From Methylophilus sp. Leaf416 (GTDB lineage: Bacteria; Pseudomonadota; Gammaproteobacteria; Burkholderiales; Methylophilaceae), in assembly GCF_001424665.1 (NCBI RefSeq), contig NZ_LMQS01000001.1:745225-809224 (forward strand): a stretch of 64,000 bases of DNA, given 5' to 3'. Of the stretch, positions 47,465-57,634 are shown one piece after another. The stretch's first letter is position 1, and every line of letters starts with the position of its first letter. Made by a program: the position numbers and the translations under genes. Below the pieces are notes generated by a model. That model searched no databases. It was not told the DNA's origin and saw nothing but the letters and a program-made list of their open reading frames with translations.

Positions 47465-47899
47465 TTAGATTGAGTGTGGAGTCAGTGGCGGTGCGCGTGA
47501 GGGATGCGCAGTAGGGTAAAAACTGGAAACAACAGGTGGCTGATATTCGCTAAGGGCGATCTCAGCCTGAGCTTGCTGAAACAGAATGTAAGCTGGGTTA
47601 GGCGCAGGCAAGGTTATTTCATCCAGCGCCATATGGCAAAACGGGCAATGATTAAGATGGTGGCTCAGTGACACTGGCTTTTGCGAAGGCTTAAAGTCTA
47701 TCAGCGTGGATAATTGCTTGCCTTGCGTGGTAATCACCTGCACCAACAGTTTACTGCCCTGGGTAGAACAGATTTGTTGCATAAACGTGCCACCGTTTTG
47801 CATGGGGAAAGCCAGGCTCAAAGTCGGGATAAGCGAAGCCAGCATGATTGCCATCAATGCCATGCGCGCCATCCATTTTTGAAATTTGACCGTCACCAT
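47465..47899 (-). CDS. DUF2946 family protein
   Basis: A 144-residue protein with one N-terminal hydrophobic segment (MALMAIMLASLIPTLSLAF) and the DUF2946 motif HHLNHCPFCHMALDE near residue 85, which may bind metal. The family is often found beside TonB receptors and copper genes in proteobacteria. It is the first gene of the minus-strand metal cluster, 66 bp before the HTH gene. The function is unknown. Confidence 0.78.
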   Translation of the reverse strand: MVTVKFQKWMARMALMAIMLASLIPTLSLAFPMQNGGTFMQQICSTQGSKLLVQVITTQGKQLSTLIDFKPSQKPVSLSHHLNHCPFCHMALDEITLPAPNPAYILFQQAQAEIALSEYQPPVVSSFYPTAHPSRAPPLTPHSI

Positions 47900-47961
47900 G
47901 GCGTCATTCTAACGGCAATCCTTTAGAATAAACAACTCTTTCATTGTTTCAGGATATTTTC

Positions 47962-48852
47962 ATGGCCACCCCAAGCCTGCTTGCCTTATTAGACGACATC
48001 ACCACCATGCTGGATGACGTTTCCGTCATGAGCCAAGTAGCCGCCAAAAAAACGGCTGGCGTATTAGGCGATGACCTGGCATTGAATGCACAACAAGTGA
48101 CCGGAATAGCGGCAAAACGCGAATTGCCGGTGGTGTGGGCGGTAGCGCGCGGGTCTTTCCTGAATAAACTAGTACTGGTACCTGCGGCCCTGCTGATCAG
48201 CGCTTTCATTCCGTTGCTGATTACTCCGTTACTGATGCTGGGTGGTGCATTTTTATGTTACGAAGGCTTTGAAAAAATCTGGCATAAATTGCATGAAAAA
48301 AAAGGCGACACACACGAAAAAGTGCATGTACCTTTGCAAAACCCTGACACTGATTTGGTTGCGCTGGAAAAAGAAAAAATTAAAGGTGCGGTGCGCACTG
48401 ACTTTATTTTGTCGGCCGAGATTATCGTAATCTCTTTGGGAGTGGTGGCTGAAGCCGCATTGACCCAGCGCATTGTGGTGCTTTCGATCATTGCCGTCCT
48501 GATGACAATTGGTGTTTACGGCCTGGTGGCGTTTATCGTCAAAATGGATGATATCGGCTTGTGGTTAATGCAGCGCCAGGGACAAAATGTTACCTCGCAA
48601 TCGATACGTAAACTTGGCTGGGGCATGGTGCGCATAGTGCCTTACCTGATGCGTTTGTTAAGTGTGCTGGGAACCGCCGCCATGTTCCTGGTGGGTGGTG
48701 GCATTATCGCGCATGGTATCCCTCAACTACACGGTTTGACTGAACTTGCGCTACCCTGGTCTTTACTCGTCAATGCAGGCGTTGGCATACTCACTGGCGC
48801 ATTATGTTTTGTGCTGATTAGCAGCGTGAAGTTATTTATCAATAAAGACTAG
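47962..48852 (+). CDS. DUF808 (YedI-like) inner-membrane protein
   Basis: A 296-residue membrane protein. [39 protein letters not shown] is the DUF808 signature, followed by [18 protein letters not shown] and about six membrane helices. The ATG at 47962 follows CAGGAT; the TTG at 47944 is unlikely. The function of the family is not known. It is divergent from the DUF2946 gene and 46 bp upstream of a GGDEF/EAL gene. Confidence 0.88.
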   Translation: MATPSLLALLDDITTMLDDVSVMSQVAAKKTAGVLGDDLALNAQQVTGIAAKRELPVVWAVARGSFLNKLVLVPAALLISAFIPLLITPLLMLGGAFLCYEGFEKIWHKLHEKKGDTHEKVHVPLQNPDTDLVALEKEKIKGAVRTDFILSAEIIVISLGVVAEAALTQRIVVLSIIAVLMTIGVYGLVAFIVKMDDIGLWLMQRQGQNVTSQSIRKLGWGMVRIVPYLMRLLSVLGTAAMFLVGGGIIAHGIPQLHGLTELALPWSLLVNAGVGILTGALCFVLISSVKLFINKD

Positions 48853-48898
48853 TTTTTTTCTAAGCCCTTGTTAGAATTGACTTAACAAGGGGGGCTGC

Positions 48899-51205
48899 AT
48901 GACACTTTCTCGTAAAGTTATTGGTGTTGCTTTATCCATAACCATTATCTGCCTGCTAGCAACCATTCATGCCACCCCAGAAATGTCACTGTGGCTGGAT
49001 AATATTCACTGGTTCACCACCAATGCAGCCTGCCTGATATTGGCCATGCTGGGATATCTGCGCGCGAATACTACCCATCGCCCCTGCAAAGGCTGGTTTG
49101 TGATTGGCACCCTGTTCTACTTTACGGGTGGCTTAATGTGGATCTTTGAAGTCCTCTCGCAGCAATCGCAATTCCCTGCCCAGTCCGATATCTTTTACCC
49201 GTTGATGGGCCCCTGTATTATCGTCGGCTTCATCATCGCGTTACGCACTCAGCTCTCCCACTCAAAAGCCTGGGCATTTACTGTAGATGCAACGGCATTC
49301 AGCATCGCCATTCTGGGCTATGTGCTGATTTCTTACTTACCAAAATCCGCAGGAATCAGCCTGTTTCAACTTGCCGTACTCACCGCCTACCCCGCCAGCA
49401 TGCTCAGTGCATCCATGGTTTCGTTGCTGTTAATTCCCTACCTGAGACCGGTATGTATGCTGCCCTGGCTATTGCTTAGCGCAGGGCTGGCACTGTTAGG
49501 AATATGCTGGATGCAATGGAATTTGAATGCGCTAAATCACCTCCCGCAAACCAGCCTGTATATTAATTACGGCTTCTCAGTGGCTGATTTACTGATAGGC
49601 AGCGGCCTCTATGGCTGGCAGGTACGCATCGCCAAAAAAACAAGCTATCATCGTCAATGCAGGCGGCTACGCGGCTGGATTCCGGTGATCGCTTTTATCT
49701 TCAGCATTTGCACATTGATACAGATCTGGTGGCAAAGTGGCCCACACCCATATGCTTATCACATTGCCATCGGCTCAGTTGTTTCTATCCTTATTTTTTC
49801 CGCGCTCAGGCAAAGCATATTGTTAAATGAAAGCGAGCGGCTGTTACGCGCCGAGAAAAAGCTGGCTGAAAAAGAACTGGAATATCAGCAACTGTCGCGG
49901 CTGGACGCGCTGACACAGTTACCTAACCGCATCACTATGTTGAGCCTGCTTGAACATAATATTATTAATGCCGCCAGCGAGAGCGGGATGGTGTCATTAA
50001 TGATGATTGATTTAAGGCATTTTCAAAGCATTAACGACAGCTTTGGCCATCGCGCAGGCGATCTATTCTTGATTGAGATATCCCAACGTTTGCAATACAT
50101 TGCGAATGAAAGTGGCGAGTTAGGCCGTGTGCATGGCGATAAATTTGCCTTGATTATCACCCAGCATAAATCAGACGCCGAGTTGTTAAGGCTGGCCAAT
50201 AATCTATGCAAAATCGTCCATAAACCTGTGATGATTGAAGATCATGAATTGATACTTGATGCCTGCATTGGTATCAGCGTCTACCCGCGCGATGCAGAGA
50301 ATGCAGACCAGCTGGCACGTAGTGCGAATACAGCGTTGGCCCATGCCAAATGCTCTACTGAACAGTCATTTTTGTTTTATTGCAAAGAACAAACCAAGCA
50401 GGCACAAAACCGGTTTAAGCTGGATGTGCAATTGCGCAAAGCGATTAAAAAGCAGGAGTTCTTTCTGGTTTTCCAGCCGATATTCAAACTAAATAAACAA
50501 AAGCAACCTCAAGTCGCCAATATAGAAGCACTTATCCGTTGGAAAAACAGCAAAGGCGAGATTATCTCGCCGATCGAATTTATTCCATATGCCGAACAGT
50601 CCGGGCTTATCCTGCCGATTGGTGAATGGGTCATCGCTGAGGCCATCCGCCATTTATCTTTACTTACATATGCACATGATCAAGCGCCAGGGCTATCCAT
50701 CAATATCTCCCCGCGCCAATTTCGCGACCATCACTTGCCTTCCCGAGTGGCACAGCACTTAAAACAATATGCCATTGCCCCTGGACGTATCACGCTGGAG
50801 ATCACCGAAAGCGCAGTATTTGAGCATGAAGAACAGGCACTCGAAATGCTCAATCAGCTAAAAGCGATGGGCGTGCGTGTGTCACTGGACGATTTTGGCG
50901 TGGGTAATTCTTCGCTGTTTAAACTGAAACACCTGCCAATTGACGAACTCAAGATTGACCGTGCTTTTATGGTTGATGTACCGGATAGCAGTTCGGATAG
51001 TGAAATTGTCAGCACCATCGTTAAAACGGCAGGCATTTTAGGGATTTCAGTCGTAGTAGAAGGAATAGAAACCCAGGCGCAACTCGACTTTTTAGGGAAG
51101 ATCGGCTGCGATTGTATTCAAGGTTTTTTACTTGGAAAGCCTATGCCCATTCAAGATATTCAGGCACTCCTGAAATCTGACAGGACAGATCAACAGCCGG
51201 CTTAA
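48899..51205 (+). CDS. Membrane GGDEF-EAL protein with degenerate GGDEF site
   Basis: A 768-residue protein with about eight or nine membrane helices (residues 8-300), a GGDEF domain (about 335-495) and an EAL domain (about 510-760). The GGDEF motif reads GRVHGDKF near residue 411, so cyclic di-GMP synthesis is unlikely. The EAL domain keeps IEALIRW near 542, LEITES and SLDDFGVGNSS, so phosphodiesterase activity is plausible. AAGGGGGG lies before the ATG. The stop overlaps the convergent DUF1905 gene by four bases. Confidence 0.88.
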   Translation: MTLSRKVIGVALSITIICLLATIHATPEMSLWLDNIHWFTTNAACLILAMLGYLRANTTHRPCKGWFVIGTLFYFTGGLMWIFEVLSQQSQFPAQSDIFYPLMGPCIIVGFIIALRTQLSHSKAWAFTVDATAFSIAILGYVLISYLPKSAGISLFQLAVLTAYPASMLSASMVSLLLIPYLRPVCMLPWLLLSAGLALLGICWMQWNLNALNHLPQTSLYINYGFSVADLLIGSGLYGWQVRIAKKTSYHRQCRRLRGWIPVIAFIFSICTLIQIWWQSGPHPYAYHIAIGSVVSILIFSALRQSILLNESERLLRAEKKLAEKELEYQQLSRLDALTQLPNRITMLSLLEHNIINAASESGMVSLMMIDLRHFQSINDSFGHRAGDLFLIEISQRLQYIANESGELGRVHGDKFALIITQHKSDAELLRLANNLCKIVHKPVMIEDHELILDACIGISVYPRDAENADQLARSANTALAHAKCSTEQSFLFYCKEQTKQAQNRFKLDVQLRKAIKKQEFFLVFQPIFKLNKQKQPQVANIEALIRWKNSKGEIISPIEFIPYAEQSGLILPIGEWVIAEAIRHLSLLTYAHDQAPGLSINISPRQFRDHHLPSRVAQHLKQYAIAPGRITLEITESAVFEHEEQALEMLNQLKAMGVRVSLDDFGVGNSSLFKLKHLPIDELKIDRAFMVDVPDSSSDSEIVSTIVKTAGILGISVVVEGIETQAQLDFLGKIGCDCIQGFLLGKPMPIQDIQALLKSDRTDQQPA

Positions 51206-51522
51206 TGCTTAAACGTCAATTTCAACGTGACGGTGATTTCACTGCCAACAGTCACACCCAGCTTTTTACGAACATCCGCTTTTAAAAACAGTGCATAACG
51301 GCCACCTTCAAATACCGGAAAAATGGAGGTTTGCCATTGTTGATCCTGCACAGTGACTTCGACTTTGACTGCGCCCCAACCTCTACGCTTGGTTTGATGA
51401 TATTGGCTTAGAGTGTGTATTTCATCAGACATCTGTTCAGGCAAACTGATGTAATGCCAAATGCTTTTGCTGCCCTGCCAGACTTTGATGACATCAGTAA
51501 AAGTGTAGTTCAACCCTTCCAT
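51202..51522 (-). CDS. DUF1905 domain protein
   Basis: About 106 residues with the DUF1905 pattern: VWQGSKSIWHYISLPEQMSDEI, GWGAVKVEVTVQDQQWQTSIFP, and FLKADVRKKLGVTVGSEITVTLKL near the end, a small beta-rich domain. No catalytic residues are known for the family. I chose the ATG at 51522 (MEGLNYTF). It overlaps the stop of the convergent EAL gene. Confidence 0.82.
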   Translation of the reverse strand: MEGLNYTFTDVIKVWQGSKSIWHYISLPEQMSDEIHTLSQYHQTKRRGWGAVKVEVTVQDQQWQTSIFPVFEGGRYALFLKADVRKKLGVTVGSEITVTLKLTFKH

Positions 51523-51567
51523 ACACACGCACTTTCATCAGCTGGTGACTGCAAAACTATGTGGCTA

Positions 51568-52041
51568 CTAGCCAGGATTCTTAAAACTATCCAGTACCAA
51601 CATAGCTACGCCCACGCAAATGGCACTATCAGCCACATTGAACGCTGGCCATGCCCATTGTTCATAATAAAACAGCAGAAAATCAACCACATAGCCCAAG
51701 GTCAGGCGGTCATACAAATTACCAAGTGCACCGCCTAACACCAGTGCGATAGCAAAGCAGAACAATGTTTTCTGTGGATACTTGACCAGCAAATAGACCA
51801 TGACTACAGATGCCAGCGTAGACACCGCGGTGAAAAATCCATGCTGCCAGCCACCGGCATTCGCGAGAAGGCTGAAGGCGGCGCCGGTATTGTGATAGCG
51901 TACCAGATCAAAAAAACCAGTTACTGGCACATGTTCACCATACACAAATGCCTGCTGGATCAGGTGCTTGGTATAGAGGTCGAGCACAATCACAATTGCG
52001 CTCAACACAAACCACGGCATTGCCGACCTTATATTGCGCAT
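51568..52041 (-). CDS. lspA: Lipoprotein signal peptidase
   Basis: A 157-residue inner-membrane aspartic protease that cleaves signal peptides of prolipoproteins. Four membrane helices are visible; YHNTGAAFS, NLYDRLTLGYVVDF and FNVADSAI hold conserved residues, including the two catalytic aspartates. The start is uncertain between 52041 (MRNIRS) and 52056 (which overlaps the ileS stop); neither has a strong ribosome site. It directly follows ileS, a widely conserved order. Confidence 0.93.
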   Translation of the reverse strand: MRNIRSAMPWFVLSAIVIVLDLYTKHLIQQAFVYGEHVPVTGFFDLVRYHNTGAAFSLLANAGGWQHGFFTAVSTLASVVMVYLLVKYPQKTLFCFAIALVLGGALGNLYDRLTLGYVVDFLLFYYEQWAWPAFNVADSAICVGVAMLVLDSFKNPG

Positions 52042-52048
52042 AGAGACA

Positions 52049-54907
52049 TTAAGCATACTTGCGTGCTTCACCAGTACCAAACAGGTTGCTGACGCAACGG
52101 CCACAAATGCTTGGGTGCGCCGCATCACTGCCTACATCGGCACGGTAATGCCAGCAACGGTCGCATTTCTGATATACACTTGGTTTAACCAGGATTTTCT
52201 GCGCCGCCGCATCCGCCACTTGATAAGTCTTCGCTGCAGAAGTGATGGTGACAAACCGCAAGTCATCCTGCAGGCTTTTCAGTGCGTCGAATGCCTCACC
52301 CGCCACATGGAATTCCAGTTCTGCTTGCAGCGAAGAACCGACCTTTCCTTCACCACGCAACAGTTCGATTTCCTTGGCAGCCTGGCTGCGCAAATCAATC
52401 ATGATCTGCCAGTGTTGCAATTGCGTATCGCTCAAGCCATGCGCAGGCAAGCTATACCACTCTTCTTCAAACACGGTCGCTACTTCATCCAGCCTCAACG
52501 TCTGCCAGATTTCGTCCGCAGTAAAGCTCAGGATAGGGGCCATCAAACGCATCAAAGCGTGAGTGATGTGATACAGCGCACTCTGCGCGGCACGGCGTGC
52601 ATGCGAAGTTTCGCCACTGGTATATAGACGGTCTTTCAGGATATCCAGGTAGAAACCACCCAGATCCTCGGAGCAGAAACCAACGAATTTCTGTACCGCC
52701 AGGTGGAATTCGTATTTATCGTAATCCGCAAGGATACCTGCCTGCAATTGCTGTGTCAGATGCAAGGCATAACGATCGATTTCCAGCCACTGCTCTATTG
52801 GCAACAAGTCTTTACTGGCATCAAAATCCGCCAGGTTAGAAAGCAGGAAGCGCAAGGTATTGCGGATACGGCGATACCCGTCAGCGACACGTTTCAGGAT
52901 TTCATCACTGATGGTCAATTCACCGGAGTAATCGGTAGAAGCTACCCATAAGCGCAGGATATCCGCGCCGTAAGTGTCCATCACTTTTTGCGGTGCAACC
53001 ACATTGCCTTTGGATTTGCTCATTTTATGACCGGCACCATCCACAACAAAACCGTGTGTCAGCAAGGCGTTATAAGGTGCATGGCCGTCAATCGCACAAC
53101 CGGTCAACAAACTTGACTGAAACCAGCCTCTATGCTGGTCAGAGCCTTCTAGGTATAAATCTGCCACTGGTTTGCCTGCTGCTGCTCGCGCTTGTGCTTC
53201 AACCGCCAATGACGGATGTTGTGAAGAACGGATAACTGCGTAATGCGTAGCGCCGGAGTCAAACCAGACATCCAGGGTGTCGGTGACTTTTTTGTATTGC
53301 TCGGCATTTTGCGGCGCATACTGATTGAGGAAAGCATTACCATCCAGGCTAAACCAGGCTTCCACACCTTGTTGCTCAACCTGTTTGCAAACAGTCTCAA
53401 GCAAATTCAATGTGTCAGGGTGCGGTGCGCCGGTTTCTTTATGTACAAAGAAAGGCATAGGCACGCCCCAGTTACGCTGACGCGACACGCACCAATCCGG
53501 ACGATTCTTAATCATCGCTTCCAAACGCGCACGGCCCCAGCTAGGGAAAAACTCGGTAGCGTCCACTGCAGTATTCGCTTGCTCACGCAAAGGTTTGCCA
53601 TCTGTACCAACAGAGTTCATGCCGATAAACCATTGATGTGTCGCTAATTGCATCAATGGCGTTTTATGGCGCCAGCAATGCGGAAAGCTATGGTTCAGGC
53701 GTGCAGAGGCAAACAGAACACCGTTTTCTTGTAGCTTTGCCAGAATAATCTTGTTTGCTTCCTGACGGCTCAAGCCACGGATTTCGGTAAACTCGACCAG
53801 TTCGCTGGTAAAAAACTTGCCATCTCCACCAATCAGCACGCGCGGTTTTTCATTCGGAAAATTGGCGCGCATTACCAGCCAGTCATCGTTACCGTGTGCT
53901 GCAGCGGTATGCACCAGGCCGGTACCGGCTTCAGTCGTGACGTGGTCGCCGGTAATCACCGGCACCTGACGGTTATCGAATGGATGTTGCAATATTAATC
54001 CACGCAAGGCTTCGCCTTTTGCGCTGGCAAGCACAGCAGTGTTTTCTTCGGTATACCGCGCCAACGTTTTTTCAGCCAGCTCGCGTGCAAGGATCAACAA
54101 GCCATTGCTGGTTTGAATCAGGTCATAATCCAGCTCGGCATTCACGCTCACCGCCTGGTTAGCAGGCAGTGTCCATGGCGTCGTGGTCCAGATCACCGCG
54201 TAAGCATCACCTATTACATTAGCCCCAAACGCTTTAACCAGCGCCGCGTTATCTGCGACTTTAAAACCAACATCGATCGCTGGTGAGTTCACATCCTCGT
54301 ACTCAACTTCGGCTTCAGCCAAGGCTGAACCGCAGTCAACACACCAGTGCACCGGCTTGCTACCTTGATACAGGTAACCGTTTTTATAGATATCGCCCAA
54401 AGCACGCATGATGTCAGCTTCGGTATCAAAGGCCATGGTCAGGTAGGGATGATCCCAATCACCAAACACACCCAGGCGTATAAAGTCTTTTTTCTGTTTC
54501 TCTACCTGTTCGGCAGCATAGGCGCGGCATAATTCACGGAATTTGGCCGGAGCTATATTTTTGCCGTGGGCTTTTTCAACCACCAGTTCAATCGGCAGAC
54601 CGTGGCAATCCCATCCCGGCACATAAGGCGCGTCAAAACCAGACATGGTTTTGGATTTGATAATGATATCTTTGAGGATTTTATTCACTGCATGACCAAT
54701 GTGAATGTCACCGTTGGCATACGGCGGACCATCATGCAAAATGAATTTTTTAGCGCCCTGGCGTTTGGTGCGAATGCGCTCATACACTTTGCGCTGCTGC
54801 CAGCCAGCTAGCCAGGCCGGTTCACGCTTGGCTAAATCGCCACGCATGGGGAAACTGGTCTCAGGTAAATTCAGTTTGTATTTAGAATCTTTATTTTGGT
54901 CAGTCAT
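52049..54907 (-). CDS. ileS: Isoleucyl-tRNA synthetase
   Basis: A 952-residue class I tRNA synthetase. [16 protein letters not shown] near residue 65 is the HIGH region, [15 protein letters not shown] and [16 protein letters not shown] follow, and [11 protein letters not shown] near 628 is the KMSKS loop. The C-terminal zinc-binding cysteines are present (CDRCWHYR and CGRCV). The editing domain occupies about 185-400. It lies between ribF and lspA, as in many proteobacteria. Confidence 0.98.
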   Translation of the reverse strand: MTDQNKDSKYKLNLPETSFPMRGDLAKREPAWLAGWQQRKVYERIRTKRQGAKKFILHDGPPYANGDIHIGHAVNKILKDIIIKSKTMSGFDAPYVPGWDCHGLPIELVVEKAHGKNIAPAKFRELCRAYAAEQVEKQKKDFIRLGVFGDWDHPYLTMAFDTEADIMRALGDIYKNGYLYQGSKPVHWCVDCGSALAEAEVEYEDVNSPAIDVGFKVADNAALVKAFGANVIGDAYAVIWTTTPWTLPANQAVSVNAELDYDLIQTSNGLLILARELAEKTLARYTEENTAVLASAKGEALRGLILQHPFDNRQVPVITGDHVTTEAGTGLVHTAAAHGNDDWLVMRANFPNEKPRVLIGGDGKFFTSELVEFTEIRGLSRQEANKIILAKLQENGVLFASARLNHSFPHCWRHKTPLMQLATHQWFIGMNSVGTDGKPLREQANTAVDATEFFPSWGRARLEAMIKNRPDWCVSRQRNWGVPMPFFVHKETGAPHPDTLNLLETVCKQVEQQGVEAWFSLDGNAFLNQYAPQNAEQYKKVTDTLDVWFDSGATHYAVIRSSQHPSLAVEAQARAAAGKPVADLYLEGSDQHRGWFQSSLLTGCAIDGHAPYNALLTHGFVVDGAGHKMSKSKGNVVAPQKVMDTYGADILRLWVASTDYSGELTISDEILKRVADGYRRIRNTLRFLLSNLADFDASKDLLPIEQWLEIDRYALHLTQQLQAGILADYDKYEFHLAVQKFVGFCSEDLGGFYLDILKDRLYTSGETSHARRAAQSALYHITHALMRLMAPILSFTADEIWQTLRLDEVATVFEEEWYSLPAHGLSDTQLQHWQIMIDLRSQAAKEIELLRGEGKVGSSLQAELEFHVAGEAFDALKSLQDDLRFVTITSAAKTYQVADAAAQKILVKPSVYQKCDRCWHYRADVGSDAAHPSICGRCVSNLFGTGEARKYA

Positions 54908-54970
54908 TTAAAAAATCTCAACATTGCATGCCCTGCATTTTCATAAGGCATGACACACTATTTCTTTTAA

Positions 54971-55873
54971 CTATTTAACGGCACCGGACTGGAAGTATTG
55001 TTTAGCATGCAGAACGTCGGCTGCAATCTGTGCTGTCAGTGCGTCCAAGCCGGCAAATTTCATCTCATCACGCAATTTGTGCAAAAACTCCACATGCACA
55101 TGCTGATCATATAAATCACCATTAAAATCAAACACATGCACTTCCAATTTGAGTTTGGGGATACCTTCAATGGTGGGTCGCACGCCCAGATTGGCAACTG
55201 CCGGTAAATTGTTCAATTTTACCGCATAAACCCCGGTGAGTGCAGGCCGTTCGTGGCGCATATGCACGTTAGCCGTGGGGAAGCCAAGCTGCCTGCCTAA
55301 TTTTGCTCCATGCACCACCTTGCCGCTGATGCTGTAAGTGCGCCCTAGCAAAGTATGTGCTTTTGCAAAATCGCCTGCTGCCAGTGCGTTACGCACCAGG
55401 GTGCTGGACACCCGTTCACCGTCAAATTGCACTTCCGGCAAGGGGATAACGTTGAATCCATGTTCAATCAAAGTTTGTACAGTGCCTGCCCGTTTGGCAC
55501 CAAAACAGAAATCTTCACCCACCATGACCACATTGGCATTAAGCTGGTGCTGCAATGTCTGCATGAACGTGGCCGGGGTCTGGGCAGCAAAAGCATGGCT
55601 AAAGCGTTGCACATAGACACGCTGCACACCAAATTCAGCAAAATACTCCAGCTTTTCCCGCATGGAGGCCAGTCGTGCAGGCGCATTTTGCGGCACAAAA
55701 AATTCGCGTGGATGAGGTTCAAACGTCATCACTGCCGGAACAATCCGGTAGGTTTGAGCAAAGGCAACTAATTGGCGTAATAACGCCTGATGCCCAAGGT
55801 GCATCCCATCAAAGTTACCGATCGCAATCGTCTGAGGTAAAGAGCTATCAGGGATGTGTCTGTATATTTTCAC
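54971..55873 (-). CDS. ribF: Bifunctional riboflavin kinase/FAD synthetase
   Basis: A 300-residue enzyme converting riboflavin to FMN and FAD. The N-terminal adenylyltransferase has AIGNFDGMHLGHQALL, and VSSTLVRNALAAGDF and GRTYSISGKVVHGAKLGRQLGFPTAN lead into the kinase domain, ending with DQHVHVEFLHKLRDEMKF. It lies 63 bp before ileS. Though outside the sulfur regulon, it completes flavin cofactor synthesis using the product of ribA and ribB. Confidence 0.96.
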   Translation of the reverse strand: MKIYRHIPDSSLPQTIAIGNFDGMHLGHQALLRQLVAFAQTYRIVPAVMTFEPHPREFFVPQNAPARLASMREKLEYFAEFGVQRVYVQRFSHAFAAQTPATFMQTLQHQLNANVVMVGEDFCFGAKRAGTVQTLIEHGFNVIPLPEVQFDGERVSSTLVRNALAAGDFAKAHTLLGRTYSISGKVVHGAKLGRQLGFPTANVHMRHERPALTGVYAVKLNNLPAVANLGVRPTIEGIPKLKLEVHVFDFNGDLYDQHVHVEFLHKLRDEMKFAGLDALTAQIAADVLHAKQYFQSGAVK

Positions 55874-55885
55874 TGAATACTTAAA

Positions 55886-56455
55886 TTAACCCGTGATCTT
55901 GAAGCTGGTTACTGTTTGATTAAAAGTCTGTTTATCACGTTCAAAATAATGAATTGAAGGAGCCTGATAGCTAATTCTGTAATAATTTTGGGCGCTAACC
56001 AAGCCATAAGTGACCTGCTCGAACCTCAATCCTTTTTCATTTAAATATTGAATATGCAAACGAAAGGCTTTTTGGTCAGAAACATTTTCCAAAGTGTTTT
56101 CAAGCACTTTGATACTGGCGGCATTGCTGCTCTTAGCCTTAATTTCAGCCAACTCCAATTCTGCAAGATCCGAAATAGGCATATTGGCTGCTGCTGTTTT
56201 CTTAATGCGGGAGAACGCTTTATCTGGCTTCAATGCCTCAATCCGGATTGATTGCAAACTGTAACCATCTTTTGATATCCATAGCGCATTTTCGCTTTGA
56301 TATCCGTTGATCTGCACCCACCCTACCGGCAAACTCACTTTAAAGTTTTTATTGGTATCAACATACTCTGCTTTTGTCAGTCGTGTGAATGGTCCGCCAC
56401 ATGAAGTGAGTAATGTAATTAAACTGATGATTATAATTTTTTTATAGAAATGCAT
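55886..56455 (-). CDS. Lipoprotein, unknown function
   Basis: A 189-residue protein with a lipoprotein signal (IIIISLITLLTSCGG, lipobox LTSC). The mature part (NFKVSLPVGWVQINGYQSENALWISKDG and QSIRIEALKPDKAFSRIKK) has alternating beta-strand character. It lies between ribF (12 bp away) and the M48 protease gene (24 bp), so probably belongs to a three-gene envelope unit. I recognise no family with certainty. Confidence 0.7.
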   Translation of the reverse strand: MHFYKKIIIISLITLLTSCGGPFTRLTKAEYVDTNKNFKVSLPVGWVQINGYQSENALWISKDGYSLQSIRIEALKPDKAFSRIKKTAAANMPISDLAELELAEIKAKSSNAASIKVLENTLENVSDQKAFRLHIQYLNEKGLRFEQVTYGLVSAQNYYRISYQAPSIHYFERDKQTFNQTVTSFKITG

Positions 56456-56479
56456 GATTTGCCTTTTTTAGTTTTCAGA

Positions 56480-57634
56480 TTATTGTTTAGCAAGGGTTTC
56501 AAGGTAACTATTTACATAACTCTTATCACTGGCCTCTGGTACCAGCTCTAAATAACGCTTGAATTCGCTGGCTGCCTGCTCTCTCTTACTCTGACTCATT
56601 AACAGCAAACCCCTTGAGCGATATACCGGTGCAAAATCAGAATCGAGCTCTATTGCCCGGTCAAATTCACGCAACGCGATGTCAATGTCATCTTTTTCGT
56701 TACGTTTTCGGTGCGCTTCCCCCAGATAGTAATGTACTGTGGGCGGGTATCGTTTCAGTACGTTTTCATCAGACAGCAATGCAATGACATGCTTATAACG
56801 GCCAAAACTGAATTCCTGCTCTAGTACTTCAATACGCAACTGATTCACTTTGGCAGCATATTCCGCTTCATTCATAACCCCCGTGTTCGACTCTTGCGCC
56901 GCCAGCTTGGTAAAGTTGTCTACCCGATCTTTAAGTTTTGGATGGGTGGAATAAAAAAAGCCTTCCTGCGCCTCTGATAACTTCACCTCCCTAGCTAGAT
57001 GTTCAAAGACTTTATGCGCTTCATGGGGATCATAGCCCGCTTGAACAAGACGCTTGAAACCCATATTATCGGCCTCAGCTTCAAGTTCACGGGAATATCC
57101 ATAAATTGAGGAAGTTGCAAGGATATTACCTATCAATCCAACGATAGGAATGCCGATGACGGCAGTAATCGTAGCAAATGCAGAAGATCCCTTTATGGAC
57201 TGTTGGTTGAAGTAACCATGTCTATAAACAAAATGCGCGCCTTCATGTGCAAGTACGGTTGCCAACTGTGCCTCATTGTCAAAACGGGCGAGCAGGCCGG
57301 TATGCATGTAAATATGTCCATTAGGGATAGCGAATGCATTTAATACTGGAGAGTTGACTACATGCACTTTGATAAGCCCCGCGAATTCCGGATAAAGTTT
57401 ATCCATAATTCCTTGTAGATAAGTCTCAAGTTCAGGTGAGGCATAAATCTGTCCGCCTTTGCGGATGGCCTTTTCAAAATCAGTACTGGCAGACCACAGA
57501 CGTTGTTCATCTGATTCCAGCTTCTGCAATGAACTCGCATCAGAATAGGGCAAACGCGATTCAGCCCATGCAACTTGCTGCATCAACAAGATGCCAGTCA
57601 GCAGCGCACTCAATGTTTTTCTGATTGTTCTCAT
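56480..57634 (-). CDS. Periplasmic M48-family metalloprotease with TPR region (BepA-like)
   Basis: A 384-residue exported protein: signal peptide (cleavage near QQVAWA), M48 peptidase domain with zinc site HEGAHFVYRH near residue 130 and the third ligand in ELEAEADNMGF, then a TPR-like helical region (about 270-380; AIELDSDFAPVYRSRGLLL). Such proteins act in quality control of outer-membrane proteins. It overlaps the upstream gene by four bases, so the two are probably coupled. Compared with BepA it is somewhat shorter. Confidence 0.85.
   Translation of the reverse strand: MRTIRKTLSALLTGILLMQQVAWAESRLPYSDASSLQKLESDEQRLWSASTDFEKAIRKGGQIYASPELETYLQGIMDKLYPEFAGLIKVHVVNSPVLNAFAIPNGHIYMHTGLLARFDNEAQLATVLAHEGAHFVYRHGYFNQQSIKGSSAFATITAVIGIPIVGLIGNILATSSIYGYSRELEAEADNMGFKRLVQAGYDPHEAHKVFEHLAREVKLSEAQEGFFYSTHPKLKDRVDNFTKLAAQESNTGVMNEAEYAAKVNQLRIEVLEQEFSFGRYKHVIALLSDENVLKRYPPTVHYYLGEAHRKRNEKDDIDIALREFDRAIELDSDFAPVYRSRGLLLMSQSKREQAASEFKRYLELVPEASDKSYVNSYLETLAKQ

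Noticed and set aside
52034-52627. A 197-codon plus-strand frame opposite ileS
   Set aside because: It lies fully antisense to the conserved ileS C-terminus and lspA start, with no recognisable protein features.
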